64,000 nucleotides of DNA from WHSW01 sp963769945. Lineage in GTDB: Bacteria; Actinomycetota; Thermoleophilia; Solirubrobacterales; 70-9. The stretch covers positions 1 to 64,000 of the forward strand of contig CAVYOA010000020.1 of assembly GCA_963769945.1 (NCBI GenBank), given 5' to 3'. The first letter of the stretch is position 1. Each line of letters begins with the position of its first letter. A model generated the notes under the pieces. That model saw only the letters and a program-made list of their open reading frames with translations, was not told the origin of the DNA and made no database searches. Position numbers and translations under genes: made by a program. Shown piece by piece: positions 16,420 through 25,015 of this stretch.

Positions 16420-17594
16420 TTACGATAGCGACATGGCTATCGGCTCCGATGCTTGCCACGAGCCCGCAAGCCAGGTCCCAAGCACCTGTACCTCAACAGG
16501 ATCGAGCGCGACCATATCGGCGCGATATCCCGGCTCGAGACGGCCGAGCTGGCCATCAACACCGAGAAATCTTGCGGGTTCCGTTGATGCAAGGCCGAGC
16601 GCCCTGGCCAGCGGCATTCCAAGCAGACGAACGCTATTGCGAACGGCGCTTGCCATGTCGAGTGCAGTGCCTGCGAGAACGCCATCTTGTCTCCAGCAGC
16701 TGCTTCCCCGAGCCTCAATCATTTCCCCGTTCAATGGGAAATGCGGAATTCGGCCGCCTACGGGCGGCATGGAATCGGTGACAAGGATCGGCTGCGCGCG
16801 TCCTCGGAGTGCTAGTTGCAGCATGGCGGGATCGACGTGTGCACCATCTACAATCATCCCAAACCACGCACTGGCACTTTCAAGCGCAGCAGCGATTGGG
16901 CCGGGCTCCCTGCTCGATAGAGGACGCATCGCGTTGAACAGATGGGTAAAATCCGGTGAGCCCCGACTCGAGCGCACGTTTTGTCTCGGCGTAGGTCGCC
17001 ATCGAGTGACCGAGGGATACGCGTACACCGGATTTGGCGAGGGCGGCGATAAAGGTGAGCGAGACACACTCGGGGGCCAATGTCACGAGCACGGGGCGGC
17101 CGCTCAGTGACGTGAGAAGGTCGATATCTTCCGCACAGGGGGCACGAAATTTGGTTGGATCATGCACGCCTGGCTTTTGGGGCGACAGAAACGGCCCCTC
17201 GAAGTGAATGCCAAGGATGCCACTTTCGCTTGGTGTGACACGAACTGCCTCAAGGGCGGCGCCCATTGTCTCGCGTGTATCGCTAATGAGCGTCGCCAGC
17301 AATGACGTCGTGCCAAAATTGCGATGTGCCGCCGCTATCCGGAGCAACGTTGCTTGCGTCGGGTCTGCGTTGAACAAGACATCACCACCTCCGTTCACCT
17401 GCACATCAATGAAGCCCTGGAGCGAGCCAGGCCTCATCGGGAAGCGCATGTGTAACAATGGACGAGGGCAACTCGGACCGAGGCCCCACCCATGCGATGA
17501 GGCTATCCTCCACGATCACGGCTCCGTCTTTGAGCGTATCGCTCCCGTCAAAAACGGTATCGGCTGCCACGGCGTATCGCGGATGGATCCTCAC
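16420..17594 (-). CDS. nagA: N-acetylglucosamine-6-phosphate deacetylase NagA, two frameshifts
   Basis: NagA removes acetate from GlcNAc-6-P to give GlcN-6-P in murein and chitin recycling. GTG 17594 overlaps the upstream stop (GTGA). Three consecutive frames join into one amidohydrolase. The N-terminal beta part is VRIHPRYAVAADTVFDG. After a shift near 17,410 comes FIDVQVNGGGDVLFN, then HFEGPFLSPQKPGVHD with the metal Glu, and SLGHSMATY. After a shift near 16,955 come THLFNAMRPLSSREPGP, DGAHVDPAML and VTDSMPPVGG, whose Asp is catalytic. All expected motifs exist, so sequence errors are likelier than decay. It is last in the kinase, deaminase, nagA operon. Confidence 0.8.
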
Positions 17595-18604
17595 CTTGTT
17601 CGCGTGACCTTCTGCAAATGCGGTGGCTGATCCGGATCGACGCCGCGACGAGAGGCAAGTTTCACAAGCATCGCGTAGAAGGCCTGCATGGCGCAAATCG
17701 CGTCGGTCTCGGCGCGATCAGATGGAAGTGTGGGCAGAGTGCCGATGGGCTGTGTGCACAACACCCTCGCGCTCTTGTCAAGCAGCGCACTGACAAACGC
17801 GCGCGTCTCCGCCGCGGCCGGATCGTTGGGCATGAACACGAAAATTGGATAACGCGATGAAAGCAGCGATATGGGTCCGTGTTGAAACTCTGCCGCGCTA
17901 AAACCCTCGGCATTGAGCTTGCAGGTCTCCTTCAGTTTGAGCGCCGCCTCCCGTGCAATTGCCAGCGTCGGTCCGCGGCCAATCGTTGCAAGGGCTTCGG
18001 ATTCTGCCAACACCTCCACAGCTTCGTTCCAATCGAGGTTGGCTGCTTCGGTCAGTCGTTGAGGAAGGCGGCCAAGCGCGCTCTGGAGAGCGGTTTCTTT
18101 CGACCATGCTGCCGCCAGCCGCAGCACCAAGCACAGGCTCGACAAAAACGTCTTGGTGGCCGGAACACTCCGTTCAGGTCCGGCACCGATTGCAAGCGTG
18201 ACGTCGCAGCTCGAGCTCAGCGGTGAACCCTCTACATTCGTGACGGCCACGGTAAGGGCGCCCGAGTCGCGAGCGCTCTTGGCAAACTCAATCAAGTCGT
18301 CACTCGTACCGGATTGCGAGATGATGAGCACGAGTTGACCACGTAGCTCAAGACGACGACGGTATATGCTGGCAATGCTCGGTGCGGCAGGCGCAACCGG
18401 AATGCCCAAATGCAGCTCGATGACATGCTTGGCGAATAGGCCCGCATGGGCGGAGCTCCCACGCGCGCAGATCACCACGAATTGTGGAGGATGCCGGACA
18501 AGCCGCGAGACGAGTTGACGCACAGCATCGGCCAGGAGCACTTCCTGCCGTGCGACCAGCTCAGGCACCGACGCAATCTCGTGCGCCATCCACGAACTAG
18601 CCAT
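17591..18604 (-). CDS. SIS-domain glucosamine-6-phosphate deaminase (GlmS-like, NagB-II type), 337 aa
   Basis: This protein is the isomerase half of GlmS without the glutaminase domain. Two SIS domains are visible: FVVICARGSSAHAGLFAKHV with IISQSGTSDDLIEFAKSARD, then ATIGRGPTLAIAREAALKLK followed by AAEFQHGPISLLSS. The tail RGVDPDQPPHLQKVTRT matches the GlmS C-terminus. Without the glutaminase domain, such proteins convert GlcN-6-P to Fru-6-P plus ammonia (NagB-II, sometimes annotated AgaS). The position between a sugar kinase and nagA fits this. ATG 18604 overlaps the kinase end by 8 bases; ATG 18589 is an alternative. Confidence 0.88.
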   Translation of the reverse strand: MASSWMAHEIASVPELVARQEVLLADAVRQLVSRLVRHPPQFVVICARGSSAHAGLFAKHVIELHLGIPVAPAAPSIASIYRRRLELRGQLVLIISQSGTSDDLIEFAKSARDSGALTVAVTNVEGSPLSSSCDVTLAIGAGPERSVPATKTFLSSLCLVLRLAAAWSKETALQSALGRLPQRLTEAANLDWNEAVEVLAESEALATIGRGPTLAIAREAALKLKETCKLNAEGFSAAEFQHGPISLLSSRYPIFVFMPNDPAAAETRAFVSALLDKSARVLCTQPIGTLPTLPSDRAETDAICAMQAFYAMLVKLASRRGVDPDQPPHLQKVTRTR

Positions 18605-19502
18605 GCAATGCGACCTCGGACTTCAGACTGGCTATGCGCTGAGCTTCAGCTCGCGCGAGGTGCAATGCGCCGCTCAAGGCGTCGCCCATCGGTGGTGCCA
18701 ACCTGTTTCTTCTCGCGCGCGAGAGAAACGGCGCAATGCTCTCGGCCAGCCCACCCATAAGGCAAAGGCGGGATACGCCCAAGGTGTCCAGCCGGCTGCA
18801 AATCGCTTCGATGTAAGTGGCAGCCCGCGACATCACGTCGACGGCGACTACATCGCCGCGCTGGGCATGAGCCACCACTATGGGGGCCAGTTCCGCATAC
18901 TCCGCCGGACGCGCTTGGTCCATCCACCGCACGATATGGTGTGCGTTGCCGTCGAAACGTTCGAAGACGGCCCTGAGTAGGTCCGTCCAATCCCTAGTAC
19001 CATCGTGCGCCGACAGCAATTGCTTGAGAGCTGCGAAGCCGATCCAGGCTCCGCTACCTTCATCGGAAAGCGGGAACCCCCAACCGCCGACGCGATATTC
19101 CCGGTCATTGAGGATGGCCCAGCCGATGCTGCCCGTTCCGGCGATGACAATTCCGCCATCTCCACCTTGGTGAGCACCAATGCAAGCCGCTCTCGCATCC
19201 GTTGTGATCACGGCGCTGCGAAACGGGTAGCGAGCTTGTCGGGCCGCTGCCAGTTTTTCTGGTTCACTGGCTCCGGCCAAGGCTAGGCAGGCGACGATGC
19301 TTTCTTCCCGGCCGGCGAGCATCGCTTGGCGCAGACATTGCTTCGCGCACTCGCTCACAACGCGCACGCTGTTGTCCAAACCGAGCCGCAGGTTCGCTGG
19401 ACCGCCTATGCTTTCGGCAAGGATCGTGCCATCCATTTCTGCGAGGCGCGCCCGACAGCGCGTGCCACCTCCGTCAACGCCGAAAAGCACGATGTCTCTC
19501 AC
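18597..19502 (-). CDS. BadF/BadG/NagK-type amino-sugar kinase, 301 aa
   Basis: An ASKHA-fold kinase. It has the phosphate-1 motif FGVDGGGTRCRARLAEMDG, ACLALAGASEP, and the phosphate-2 and adenosine regions IVIAGTGSIGWAI and LCLMGGLAESIAPFLSRARR. Homologues in recycling clusters phosphorylate GlcNAc, or in some rhizobia GlcNAc and MurNAc. The substrate here is inferred from neighbours: murQ is divergent, and the deaminase and nagA follow. It is first in its operon, 95 bases from the divergent murQ start. Confidence 0.87.
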   Translation of the reverse strand: MRDIVLFGVDGGGTRCRARLAEMDGTILAESIGGPANLRLGLDNSVRVVSECAKQCLRQAMLAGREESIVACLALAGASEPEKLAAARQARYPFRSAVITTDARAACIGAHQGGDGGIVIAGTGSIGWAILNDREYRVGGWGFPLSDEGSGAWIGFAALKQLLSAHDGTRDWTDLLRAVFERFDGNAHHIVRWMDQARPAEYAELAPIVVAHAQRGDVVAVDVMSRAATYIEAICSRLDTLGVSRLCLMGGLAESIAPFLSRARRNRLAPPMGDALSGALHLARAEAQRIASLKSEVALHG

Positions 19503-19597
19503 GATCTCTTCACCACACTCACCTACCTATGTTCTAACGCCGCAGAACCCAATTCCGACATCGGCGTTCTCATCTGCTGAGGTGCGGAGTTCGTCTG
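19503..19597. promoter_or_regulatory. Divergent promoter region between the sugar kinase and murQ
   Basis: The 95 bases must hold promoters for both arms of the recycling cluster. A ribosome binding site (CGGAG) precedes murQ. I cannot name -35/-10 boxes confidently, and see no obvious operator palindrome. Confidence 0.4.
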
Positions 19598-20497
19598 ATG
19601 GAAACAGAACGCCCAAGTCCACGCTTTGCCGACATTGACCTGTGGAATGCGCGGGATGTCCTCGAGGCAATGATTGGAGGCCAATTCGCGGCTGTAGCAG
19701 CGGTCAGGTCCGCACTTCCAGCCATCGAGCAGTCGGCAGCGTCGATGGAGCCGCGCCTCCGACGAGGCGGGCGCATTGTCTATGCTGGCGCCGGGACCTC
19801 CGGACGTCTCGCAGTCCAGGATGGCGCAGAATTGATGCCGACATTCGCATGGCCGCGCGAGCGTCTCCTGTTGCTGATTGCAGGTGGCGACGAGGCGATG
19901 ACGCGGGCGGTCGAAGGTGCGGAGGACGCGGCGGAGCAGGCCGCTCAGCAAATCTGTCACCACCATGTCGGTTCAGGTGATGCCATCGTTGCGGTCGCCG
20001 CCAGCGGCACGACACCGTTCACGCTCGGGTGCCTGCGAGAGGCCAAGCGCCGCGGAGCTCTCACCATCGGCATCGCCAACAACGCGGCGACGCCCATCCT
20101 CCTAGAAGCCGATCATGCGATCTTCCTCGACACCGGCGCCGAGCCCATCGCCGGCTCGACGCGAATGAATGCGGGAACCTCCCAGCGCATCACACTGACA
20201 CTACTTTCGACGCTCCTTATGATCCGCCTCGGTCGGGTCTATCGGGGGCTGATGGTCGAAGTGCAAGCCACGAACCTAAAGCTCACCCAACGCAAGCAGC
20301 GCATGCTCGGATTTTTGACGGGGCGCAGCCAGCCCGAAATTGACAGTGCTTTGGAGGAGGCGAAGGGCAACGTCAAACTGGCTGTTCTCGTCCTTAGGGG
20401 CTGCGACGTGCACCGAGCCAAGACCTTTCTACAGGAGACGAATGGCCACCTCAGAGAGGCGATTGCCCTTGCAGACACGCAGGCGAACCGGAACTAA
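19598..20497 (+). CDS. murQ: N-acetylmuramic acid 6-phosphate etherase MurQ, 299 aa
   Basis: MurQ cleaves the lactyl ether of MurNAc-6-P, giving GlcNAc-6-P, the substrate of NagA. The SIS domain shows GRIVYAGAGTSGRLAVQDGA, followed by AGGDEAMTRAVEGAEDA, AVAASGTTPFTLGCLREAKR and the signature GSTRMNAGTSQRI. It ends with the C-terminal helical part. Length (about 300) is normal. ATG 19598 is preceded by CGGAG at a good distance. It is transcribed divergently from the kinase, deaminase and nagA arm. Confidence 0.95.
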   Translation: METERPSPRFADIDLWNARDVLEAMIGGQFAAVAAVRSALPAIEQSAASMEPRLRRGGRIVYAGAGTSGRLAVQDGAELMPTFAWPRERLLLLIAGGDEAMTRAVEGAEDAAEQAAQQICHHHVGSGDAIVAVAASGTTPFTLGCLREAKRRGALTIGIANNAATPILLEADHAIFLDTGAEPIAGSTRMNAGTSQRITLTLLSTLLMIRLGRVYRGLMVEVQATNLKLTQRKQRMLGFLTGRSQPEIDSALEEAKGNVKLAVLVLRGCDVHRAKTFLQETNGHLREAIALADTQANRN

Positions 20498-20548
20498 AAG
20501 CGGGGTCATTGGTTGGAATAGTCGGACACACGTGGGGCGACACAACGC

Positions 20549-20830
20549 ATGACCAGCCATCTCGAACTGTTCCACGCCATGCGCGAAGCCATTGATGTTA
20601 TTCGTGAGCGCAGCAATGCGATCGAACAGGCGGTAGCGCGAACTCAAATCTACCTCGAGCGCGACGCCATGTTAGACGCATCAACGAGCTTGCAAGATTT
20701 GCAGTTGGCAACCTCGGGCCTCCAAGCCATGCTTGATCAATGCCGCAACACTGCATTCGCTGAGCGACTGCATACGGGGCAGGACGAACCCTCAGTGCCG
20801 GAAGTCGCGAAGTGTCGTGAAGAAACATGA
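20549..20830 (+). CDS. Small helical protein of unknown function, 93 aa
   Basis: ATG 20549 begins MTSHLELFHAMREAIDVIRE. The product is almost entirely helical and charged, with no signal peptide or membrane segment and a flexible C-terminus. The base composition matches neighbouring genes. It follows murQ by 51 bases on the same strand and may belong to that transcript. No family recognised. Confidence 0.5.
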   Translation: MTSHLELFHAMREAIDVIRERSNAIEQAVARTQIYLERDAMLDASTSLQDLQLATSGLQAMLDQCRNTAFAERLHTGQDEPSVPEVAKCREET

Positions 20831-20978
20831 TGCCCGCCTCTCCGTTGGCATGATCATCGGTCCCTTGGTTGCTGCCGGCATTCTCGCGACGACCCTCGTG
20901 GGTGCGGCGGGTGGCGGCGCGGTAGGTGGCCCGGCTCTGTTCGCCTCTCATGTTGAACCGCATCGATACGCGGCTTGA
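20817..20978 (+). CDS. Small glycine-rich membrane protein (uncertain), 53 aa
   Basis: GTG 20817 overlaps the end of the previous gene. After a basic start (KKHDARLS) comes one hydrophobic glycine-rich stretch (GMIIGPLVAAGILATTLVGA) suggesting a membrane helix of glycine-zipper type. It is short, with a GTG start and no strong ribosome binding site, so it may not be real. Confidence 0.3.
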   Translation: MKKHDARLSVGMIIGPLVAAGILATTLVGAAGGGAVGGPALFASHVEPHRYAA

Positions 20979-21160
20979 AGACAGCGCTCGGGCGTGAAGT
21001 TCTCACCGAGCCGCTCAATGGCGCGGCGCCAGCCGAGGTAGCTCGGCAGATACCAGGAAGCGACGCCCTTGAATGGTCGCAGCCAGTCCTTGAGGCGGCT
21101 GGTGTAGGCGTTCACGTTGCCGTGTGGCAGACTACTGCTCTTCGGCCTCGCGGTAAGCAC
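20948..21160 (-). pseudogene. C-terminal fragment of a transposase (IS1595-like)
   Basis: The frame reads NVNAYTSRLKDWLRPFKGVA, then SWYLPSYLGWRRAIERLG. This resembles the end of IS1595-type transposases (an HSRL..W..RF.GVATKYL..YLGW-like pattern, from memory). The catalytic domain is absent upstream on the minus strand, so this is only a remnant. It marks a second mobile-element scar in this half of the window. Confidence 0.5.
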
Positions 21161-21423
21161 GAGTGATGGCTAGCGCCCTGCTTCCCACGATGATTGGGGC
21201 CGTTGAGATTGGGCGTCGGCCGCATCGCGGCCCGCACCATCGGCGTTACTATTATCCTCGCCCGAGTGGGGGACGGGACGCTGCAGCCCTGGCCGACGCT
21301 GCAGCCCTGGCCACAGTGCCTGTCCGGAAAGAGCCACAGGATGGTGGAACACCCACGCTCAATCCGAGTTTACGCAAGCGCGTATGCTTGGCGCTGTTGA
21401 TTGCCATCCCTGAGGAGCCGACC

Positions 21424-22983
21424 ATGAAGCGCGCTGCTGCGGTGTCCATATTCAGCTTGCTCGCCGCCTTCGCGACGCTGGTCGAAACAGCTAGTGCACG
21501 GAGCCGCTCTTCGATGGGTGGCAGCGGTGTGGTCCTCCCCAGATCTGCGAGCGCACCACTGATGGCGGTGATCTCTCTCAATGACCAGCGGATAACTGTG
21601 TACGACGCACAGGGTAAGATTCTGCAGGCACCGGTCTCGACGGGGCGGCGAGAGTATGAGACGCCAGCCGGCGTCTACAGCATCCTCGAGAAGAACCGGG
21701 AGCACTACTCCAATCTATACGACGATGCCTCGATGCCCTTCATGCAGCGCATTACCTGGTCCGGCATCGCCCTGCACGCAGGGGCCCTCCCAGGATATCC
21801 GGCATCGCACGGCTGCATCCGTTTGCCGCACCGTGTCGCTGAGCAACTCTTCGAACTGACCAAGATAGGCATGCGCGTCGTCGTCGTTCGCGACGACATG
21901 CACCCGGTCGAGATCGCCCATCCTGCGCTCTTCAAGCCAGGCGCCATCCGATCTGAGGTGGGGCTTGTTTCTCCGCGAGCGGGCCATCCCAGGAAGTGCC
22001 GGCAGCCACTGCGTTCCGCTCGCAGCCAAACCTGGCGTTCGACCGCCAATATCAAGCTCGCTCAGGCGCAAGCCGCAGCAAGGGCGGCAGAGGAAGCAAG
22101 CAGCGCAGCAGCCAAAGCCAAATTAGACGCCGCCCGGCTATCGAACGAGGTGATGCGGGCCGAAGGCGCAAGGGAGAGGGCCGAGGTGCAGCTCAAGCAT
22201 GCCGAGCGCATGCTCGGGTCGGCACGATCGGCCCGGGCAGTGGAGAAGGCGGAGAGCGCCAAGGTGCAGGCAACCGATGCTTTGGCGACAGCGAACGCTC
22301 GCGTCGACGCCGCCAAAGCCGAAGCACAGCCTAAGATCGACGCTGCCGAGAAGGCCCGAGTCGCGGCCTCGGCTGCGCAGGCGGCGAAGGTGTCTGCCCA
22401 GAACGAAGCAAAGCTCGCAGAAGCCAAAACGGCGCCAGTGTCGGTCTTCATCAGCCGCAAGACGCAGCGCCTCTATGTCCGCCAAGGCTTCATGTCGATC
22501 TTCGATGTCCCTATCAGCATTCGCGACCCAGAGACACCGATCGGCACGACCATCTACACCGCACTGAACTACATCAACGGCGGATCCGAGCTCCGCTGGA
22601 GTGCGCTTTCCATGTACCCCAGGGGAGCTCATGTCGAGACGGCCAACACTTTTCGCGCTCGCCGAGGTGGCGTTCGCGAGCCCGCCCCGACTGACCCCCG
22701 CGCTGCCAACGCGGCGCTAGACCGCATTTCCATCCCACAGGATGCCCTCGAGCGCATTAACGAGGTCGCCTCCCCCGGCTCTTCACTTGTCATCTCCGAC
22801 GAACCCATGAGCAGTGAAACTGGCAAAGGCACGGACTTCGTCGTGTTGATGAGTGGCGAGCCGCAAGGCGGGATCAAGATCCGCCCTCGCAATCCCTCCT
22901 CAGGATACGAGCGGGAGCGCGCCCCGCGCCGCAGCCCCTACTACGGTAGAAGCCCGTTATTCTGCGTGGTAGCTTTTCGCTGA
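21424..22983 (+). CDS. Long L,D-transpeptidase with coiled coil, 519 aa
   Basis: ATG 21424 has GAGGAG upstream and a signal peptide (AVSIFSLLAAFATLVETASA). Residues about 40-160 are a complete YkuD domain: MAVISLNDQRITVYDAQGKI, GIALHAGALPGYPASHGCIR, with the catalytic Cys in SHGCIR. Residues about 215-335 are an alanine-rich coiled coil (LAQAQAAARAAEEASSAAAK onward). Residues about 340-500 resemble a second YkuD-type domain (SVFISRKTQRLYVRQGF, then VPISIRDPETPIGTTIYTAL) that lacks the SHGC motif. It ends in a basic tail. The architecture recurs in rhizobia. The second domain may bind rather than catalyse. Confidence 0.88.
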   Translation: MKRAAAVSIFSLLAAFATLVETASARSRSSMGGSGVVLPRSASAPLMAVISLNDQRITVYDAQGKILQAPVSTGRREYETPAGVYSILEKNREHYSNLYDDASMPFMQRITWSGIALHAGALPGYPASHGCIRLPHRVAEQLFELTKIGMRVVVVRDDMHPVEIAHPALFKPGAIRSEVGLVSPRAGHPRKCRQPLRSARSQTWRSTANIKLAQAQAAARAAEEASSAAAKAKLDAARLSNEVMRAEGARERAEVQLKHAERMLGSARSARAVEKAESAKVQATDALATANARVDAAKAEAQPKIDAAEKARVAASAAQAAKVSAQNEAKLAEAKTAPVSVFISRKTQRLYVRQGFMSIFDVPISIRDPETPIGTTIYTALNYINGGSELRWSALSMYPRGAHVETANTFRARRGGVREPAPTDPRAANAALDRISIPQDALERINEVASPGSSLVISDEPMSSETGKGTDFVVLMSGEPQGGIKIRPRNPSSGYERERAPRRSPYYGRSPLFCVVAFR

Positions 22984-23325
22984 GGACTTTACCACGCGAG
23001 GATTAGTGCATCGCCATTGCGGCCGACGAGTTAGACTCGCCGGCAACCCTACCGTGGGCCACGGCGCGCGATGGCATCGCGCCTACGCCGAGAGAGTGGG
23101 AAGCAAAAGACCGTCGGCGAAAAGCGCAATGTGTCGTGCGTCGACCCGCGGCCGCACGCGAAAAAATCGCTGGGCGCGTCGTGGCAATCGCAAAGGCGAT
23201 TCATGGCTGGGATTGAATTCGAGCCGGGAGCTGCCACGAAATTGACACACGGTGTCTGGACCTAGGCGCCCTCAGTCCGATTGGCGTTGGTGTAAAAAGC
23301 CTTAAAGGTGGGGGGAAAGAGAGGG
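22984..23325. other. Stretch without a recognisable gene
   Basis: These 342 bases hold only short frames with no ribosome binding site. A TTGACA at 23242-23247 has no acceptable -10 partner at 16-18 bases. I see nothing else. Confidence 0.4.
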
Positions 23326-24208
23326 ATGCTCCGAGCTGGGCGCAAGTTATCTGTAATCGGTTGCGGCGGCATACTATGTGCAGGTTGGGTCGCAGCCGCA
23401 CTCCCAGCCGCCGGAATACCACCTCACCCAACGGTACAGCCACGGTTCCCGCTTCTCGATCGGGATCGTGAGCGCCGCCTAACCGAGAAGGCTGACCGCC
23501 GGCAGCCCGGTGATGATCCGCATCTTCAAAAAGAGTTGCTCCTGACTGTGGAGCAAGGAGACACGGTTCGAGCTCTTTAGAATTTATCGAATCTGTTCCT
23601 GGTCCGGAAAGCTGGGCCCCAAACAACGCGAGGGCGATAGGCAGGCACCCGGAGGTTTCTATGGCGTCGACTTCCAACAGCTTCGGCTCACGGGAAGGAA
23701 CGCGCGCTCGTTTTACATCGATTTTCCCAATGTCCTCGACCGAGCTCTGGCTAGGACAGGTTCGGCCATTATGGTGCATGGCCGCTGCACCTCGATCGGG
23801 TGCTTCGCAATGACAAATGCCGCCATGGAGGAGATCTATTTCCTCGCCGAGCGAGCGTTGCACGAGGGGCAGGGGCGGATTGAAGTTCACGCCTTTCCGT
23901 TCCGGATGACTGCAACCAACATGGCGGCGCATGCCAACAGCGAGTGGCACGGCTATTGGCAAAACCTGAAGCAGGGATACGATGTTTTTGAGGACACACG
24001 CATTCCGCCAAAGATCAGTGTTTGCGGCAGGAAGTACGTCGTGGACAGCGCCAGCGTTAACCGGAGCCGCAATCGGGCTAACCCCGCGCTCCGGCCGTCG
24101 CGCGCTACACCACCTCCAGAAGGCGTGACCTTGCGTCCAAAATTGGCGCTTGTGCACATAGGTATATCCCAAATCTACCTGGCCATCCCGCGGTGTACGA
24201 TTGTGTAA
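23326..24208 (+). CDS. YafK-type L,D-transpeptidase, several frameshifts
   Basis: ATG 23326 starts a signal peptide (KLSVIGCGGILCAGWVAAAL). The family sequence then has to be read across frames. A remnant of VMIRIFKK lies near 23,512, then RIYRICSWSGKLGPKQREGD (23,580-23,640), GFYGVDFQQLRLTG, and FYIDFPNVLDRALARTGSAI. A clean final frame follows with MVHGRCTSIGCFAMTNAAME, HAFPFRMTATNMAAH and ISVCGRKYV. The Cys in SIGCFAM is the active-site residue of YkuD/YafK-type enzymes. At least two or three indels are needed. This may be a decaying gene or error-rich sequence. YafK-type enzymes can remodel or release murein-lipoprotein links. Confidence 0.65.
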
Positions 24209-24267
24209 AGCTAGGGTGCCGGATCAGCGCCGTGCAGGGTCAAACAACTTTGAAAAAGGTCCCTCAG

Positions 24268-24573
24268 ATGCCAAGCGACGCCCGAACCGCTTACCTATTC
24301 CAATGCGGCAACGAGGACCTTTTCTCCGTGTCGCCAGAAAAAGCTGGAGCAAATCTTCCACGCAGCATTTGTACGCCGGGCTGGTTACTTCGACAAGAAT
24401 TCCAGCTAGGCGCGCTCAATCCGGTGCCTGCTTTCATCAAGCCCGCGCCCATCATACGCGACCTCAATGCCAAGGGCTATTACATCTGGCGTGACCCGTG
24501 CTGGGCACAAAGGGAAACGCATTGGTTGCAAGCGACGACCCCCAGGAGCGCCATCCACCGCTCAATAACATGA
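24268..24573 (+). CDS. Conserved hypothetical small protein, 101 aa
   Basis: The product begins MPSDARTAYLFQCGNEDLFS, followed by VSPEKAGANLPRS and GWLLRQEFQLGALNPVPA. I recognise the pattern of short Bradyrhizobium hypothetical proteins that start with a YLFQCGD.DLFAVS-like motif and end near GYYVWR. Here the match runs to GYYIWRD at about residue 75, and the remaining 25 residues may be out of frame. No function is known. Confidence 0.6.
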   Translation: MPSDARTAYLFQCGNEDLFSVSPEKAGANLPRSICTPGWLLRQEFQLGALNPVPAFIKPAPIIRDLNAKGYYIWRDPCWAQRETHWLQATTPRSAIHRSIT

Positions 24574-24649
24574 GACAGCGCTCGGCGCATCCATCCGCAT
24601 CCATATTCCGCGCCCGCTCGGCGTAAGTACTTTCCGGAGGTTCGCAACG

Positions 24650-25000
24650 ATGCCTATCCCGTGTCTTATTGCTGAGGGCGCCTTGAGATCATCTGGCCGA
24701 GTGAGCTGTGGCCCACCTTCAGCCGAAGATGCCATGCTTGCGCAGATCCCAAAGCTACGGGCATTCGCCTACTCTCTCTGCGGGCATAGCGAACTTGCGG
24801 ATGATCTGGTGCAAGAAACGCTGCTGAGAGCTTGGCACCACTTGGATTGTTTTCAGGAGGGTACCAATCTACGAGCGTGGCTTTTCACTATTCTGCGCAA
24901 CGCCTACTATTCAGAGCTCAGAAAGAAAAAACGCGAGGTCGATGATCCCGACGGCAAGAAAGCTGCAATGCTTTCTGTCGCGCCCAACCAGCAAGACCAT
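24650..25000 (+). pseudogene. EcfG-like ECF sigma factor, truncated at the contig seam
   Basis: ATG 24650 follows GGAGG (24634-24638). About 117 residues are sigma-factor sequence: region 2 with LRAFAYSLCGHSELADDLVQ, ETLLRAWHHLDCF, then NLRAWLFTILRNAYYSELRK and KKREVDDPDGKK. This matches alphaproteobacterial EcfG/RpoE-like factors of the general stress response. The sequence then stops matching at about SVAPNQQDH. Region 4, which binds the -35 element, is missing, and the frame runs into actinobacterial DNA as nonsense. The truncation is produced by the junction, not by a stop codon. Confidence 0.85.
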
Positions 25001-25015
25001 CGGACGGCCGGCATG
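24985..25015. other. Junction between two unrelated genomes
   Basis: To the left the sequence is an alphaproteobacterial sigma-factor gene with moderate GC. To the right it is the interior of an actinobacterial M48 peptidase gene with very high GC. Both genes are cut at the same place and in different frames. Codon usage and gene content change completely across it. There is no mobile-element end, tRNA or repeat at the point. Confidence 0.85.

Noticed and set aside
16420..17594. nagA as a true pseudogene
   Set aside because: All catalytic motifs are preserved across the three frames. Two indels alone, in a window with many indels, do not show decay.
23242..23247. TTGACA as a -35 box
   Set aside because: No acceptable -10 sequence lies 16-18 bases downstream.
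23201..24172. A 323-codon minus-strand frame
   Set aside because: It is antisense to the YafK-type gene, whose motifs on the plus strand are clear even though frames are broken.
24985..25015. Natural horizontal transfer as the cause of the composition change
   Set aside because: No mobile element, repeat or tRNA lies at the point, both genes are cut, and nothing of the first genome returns in the next 39 kb. A chimera is simpler, though only reads can settle it.
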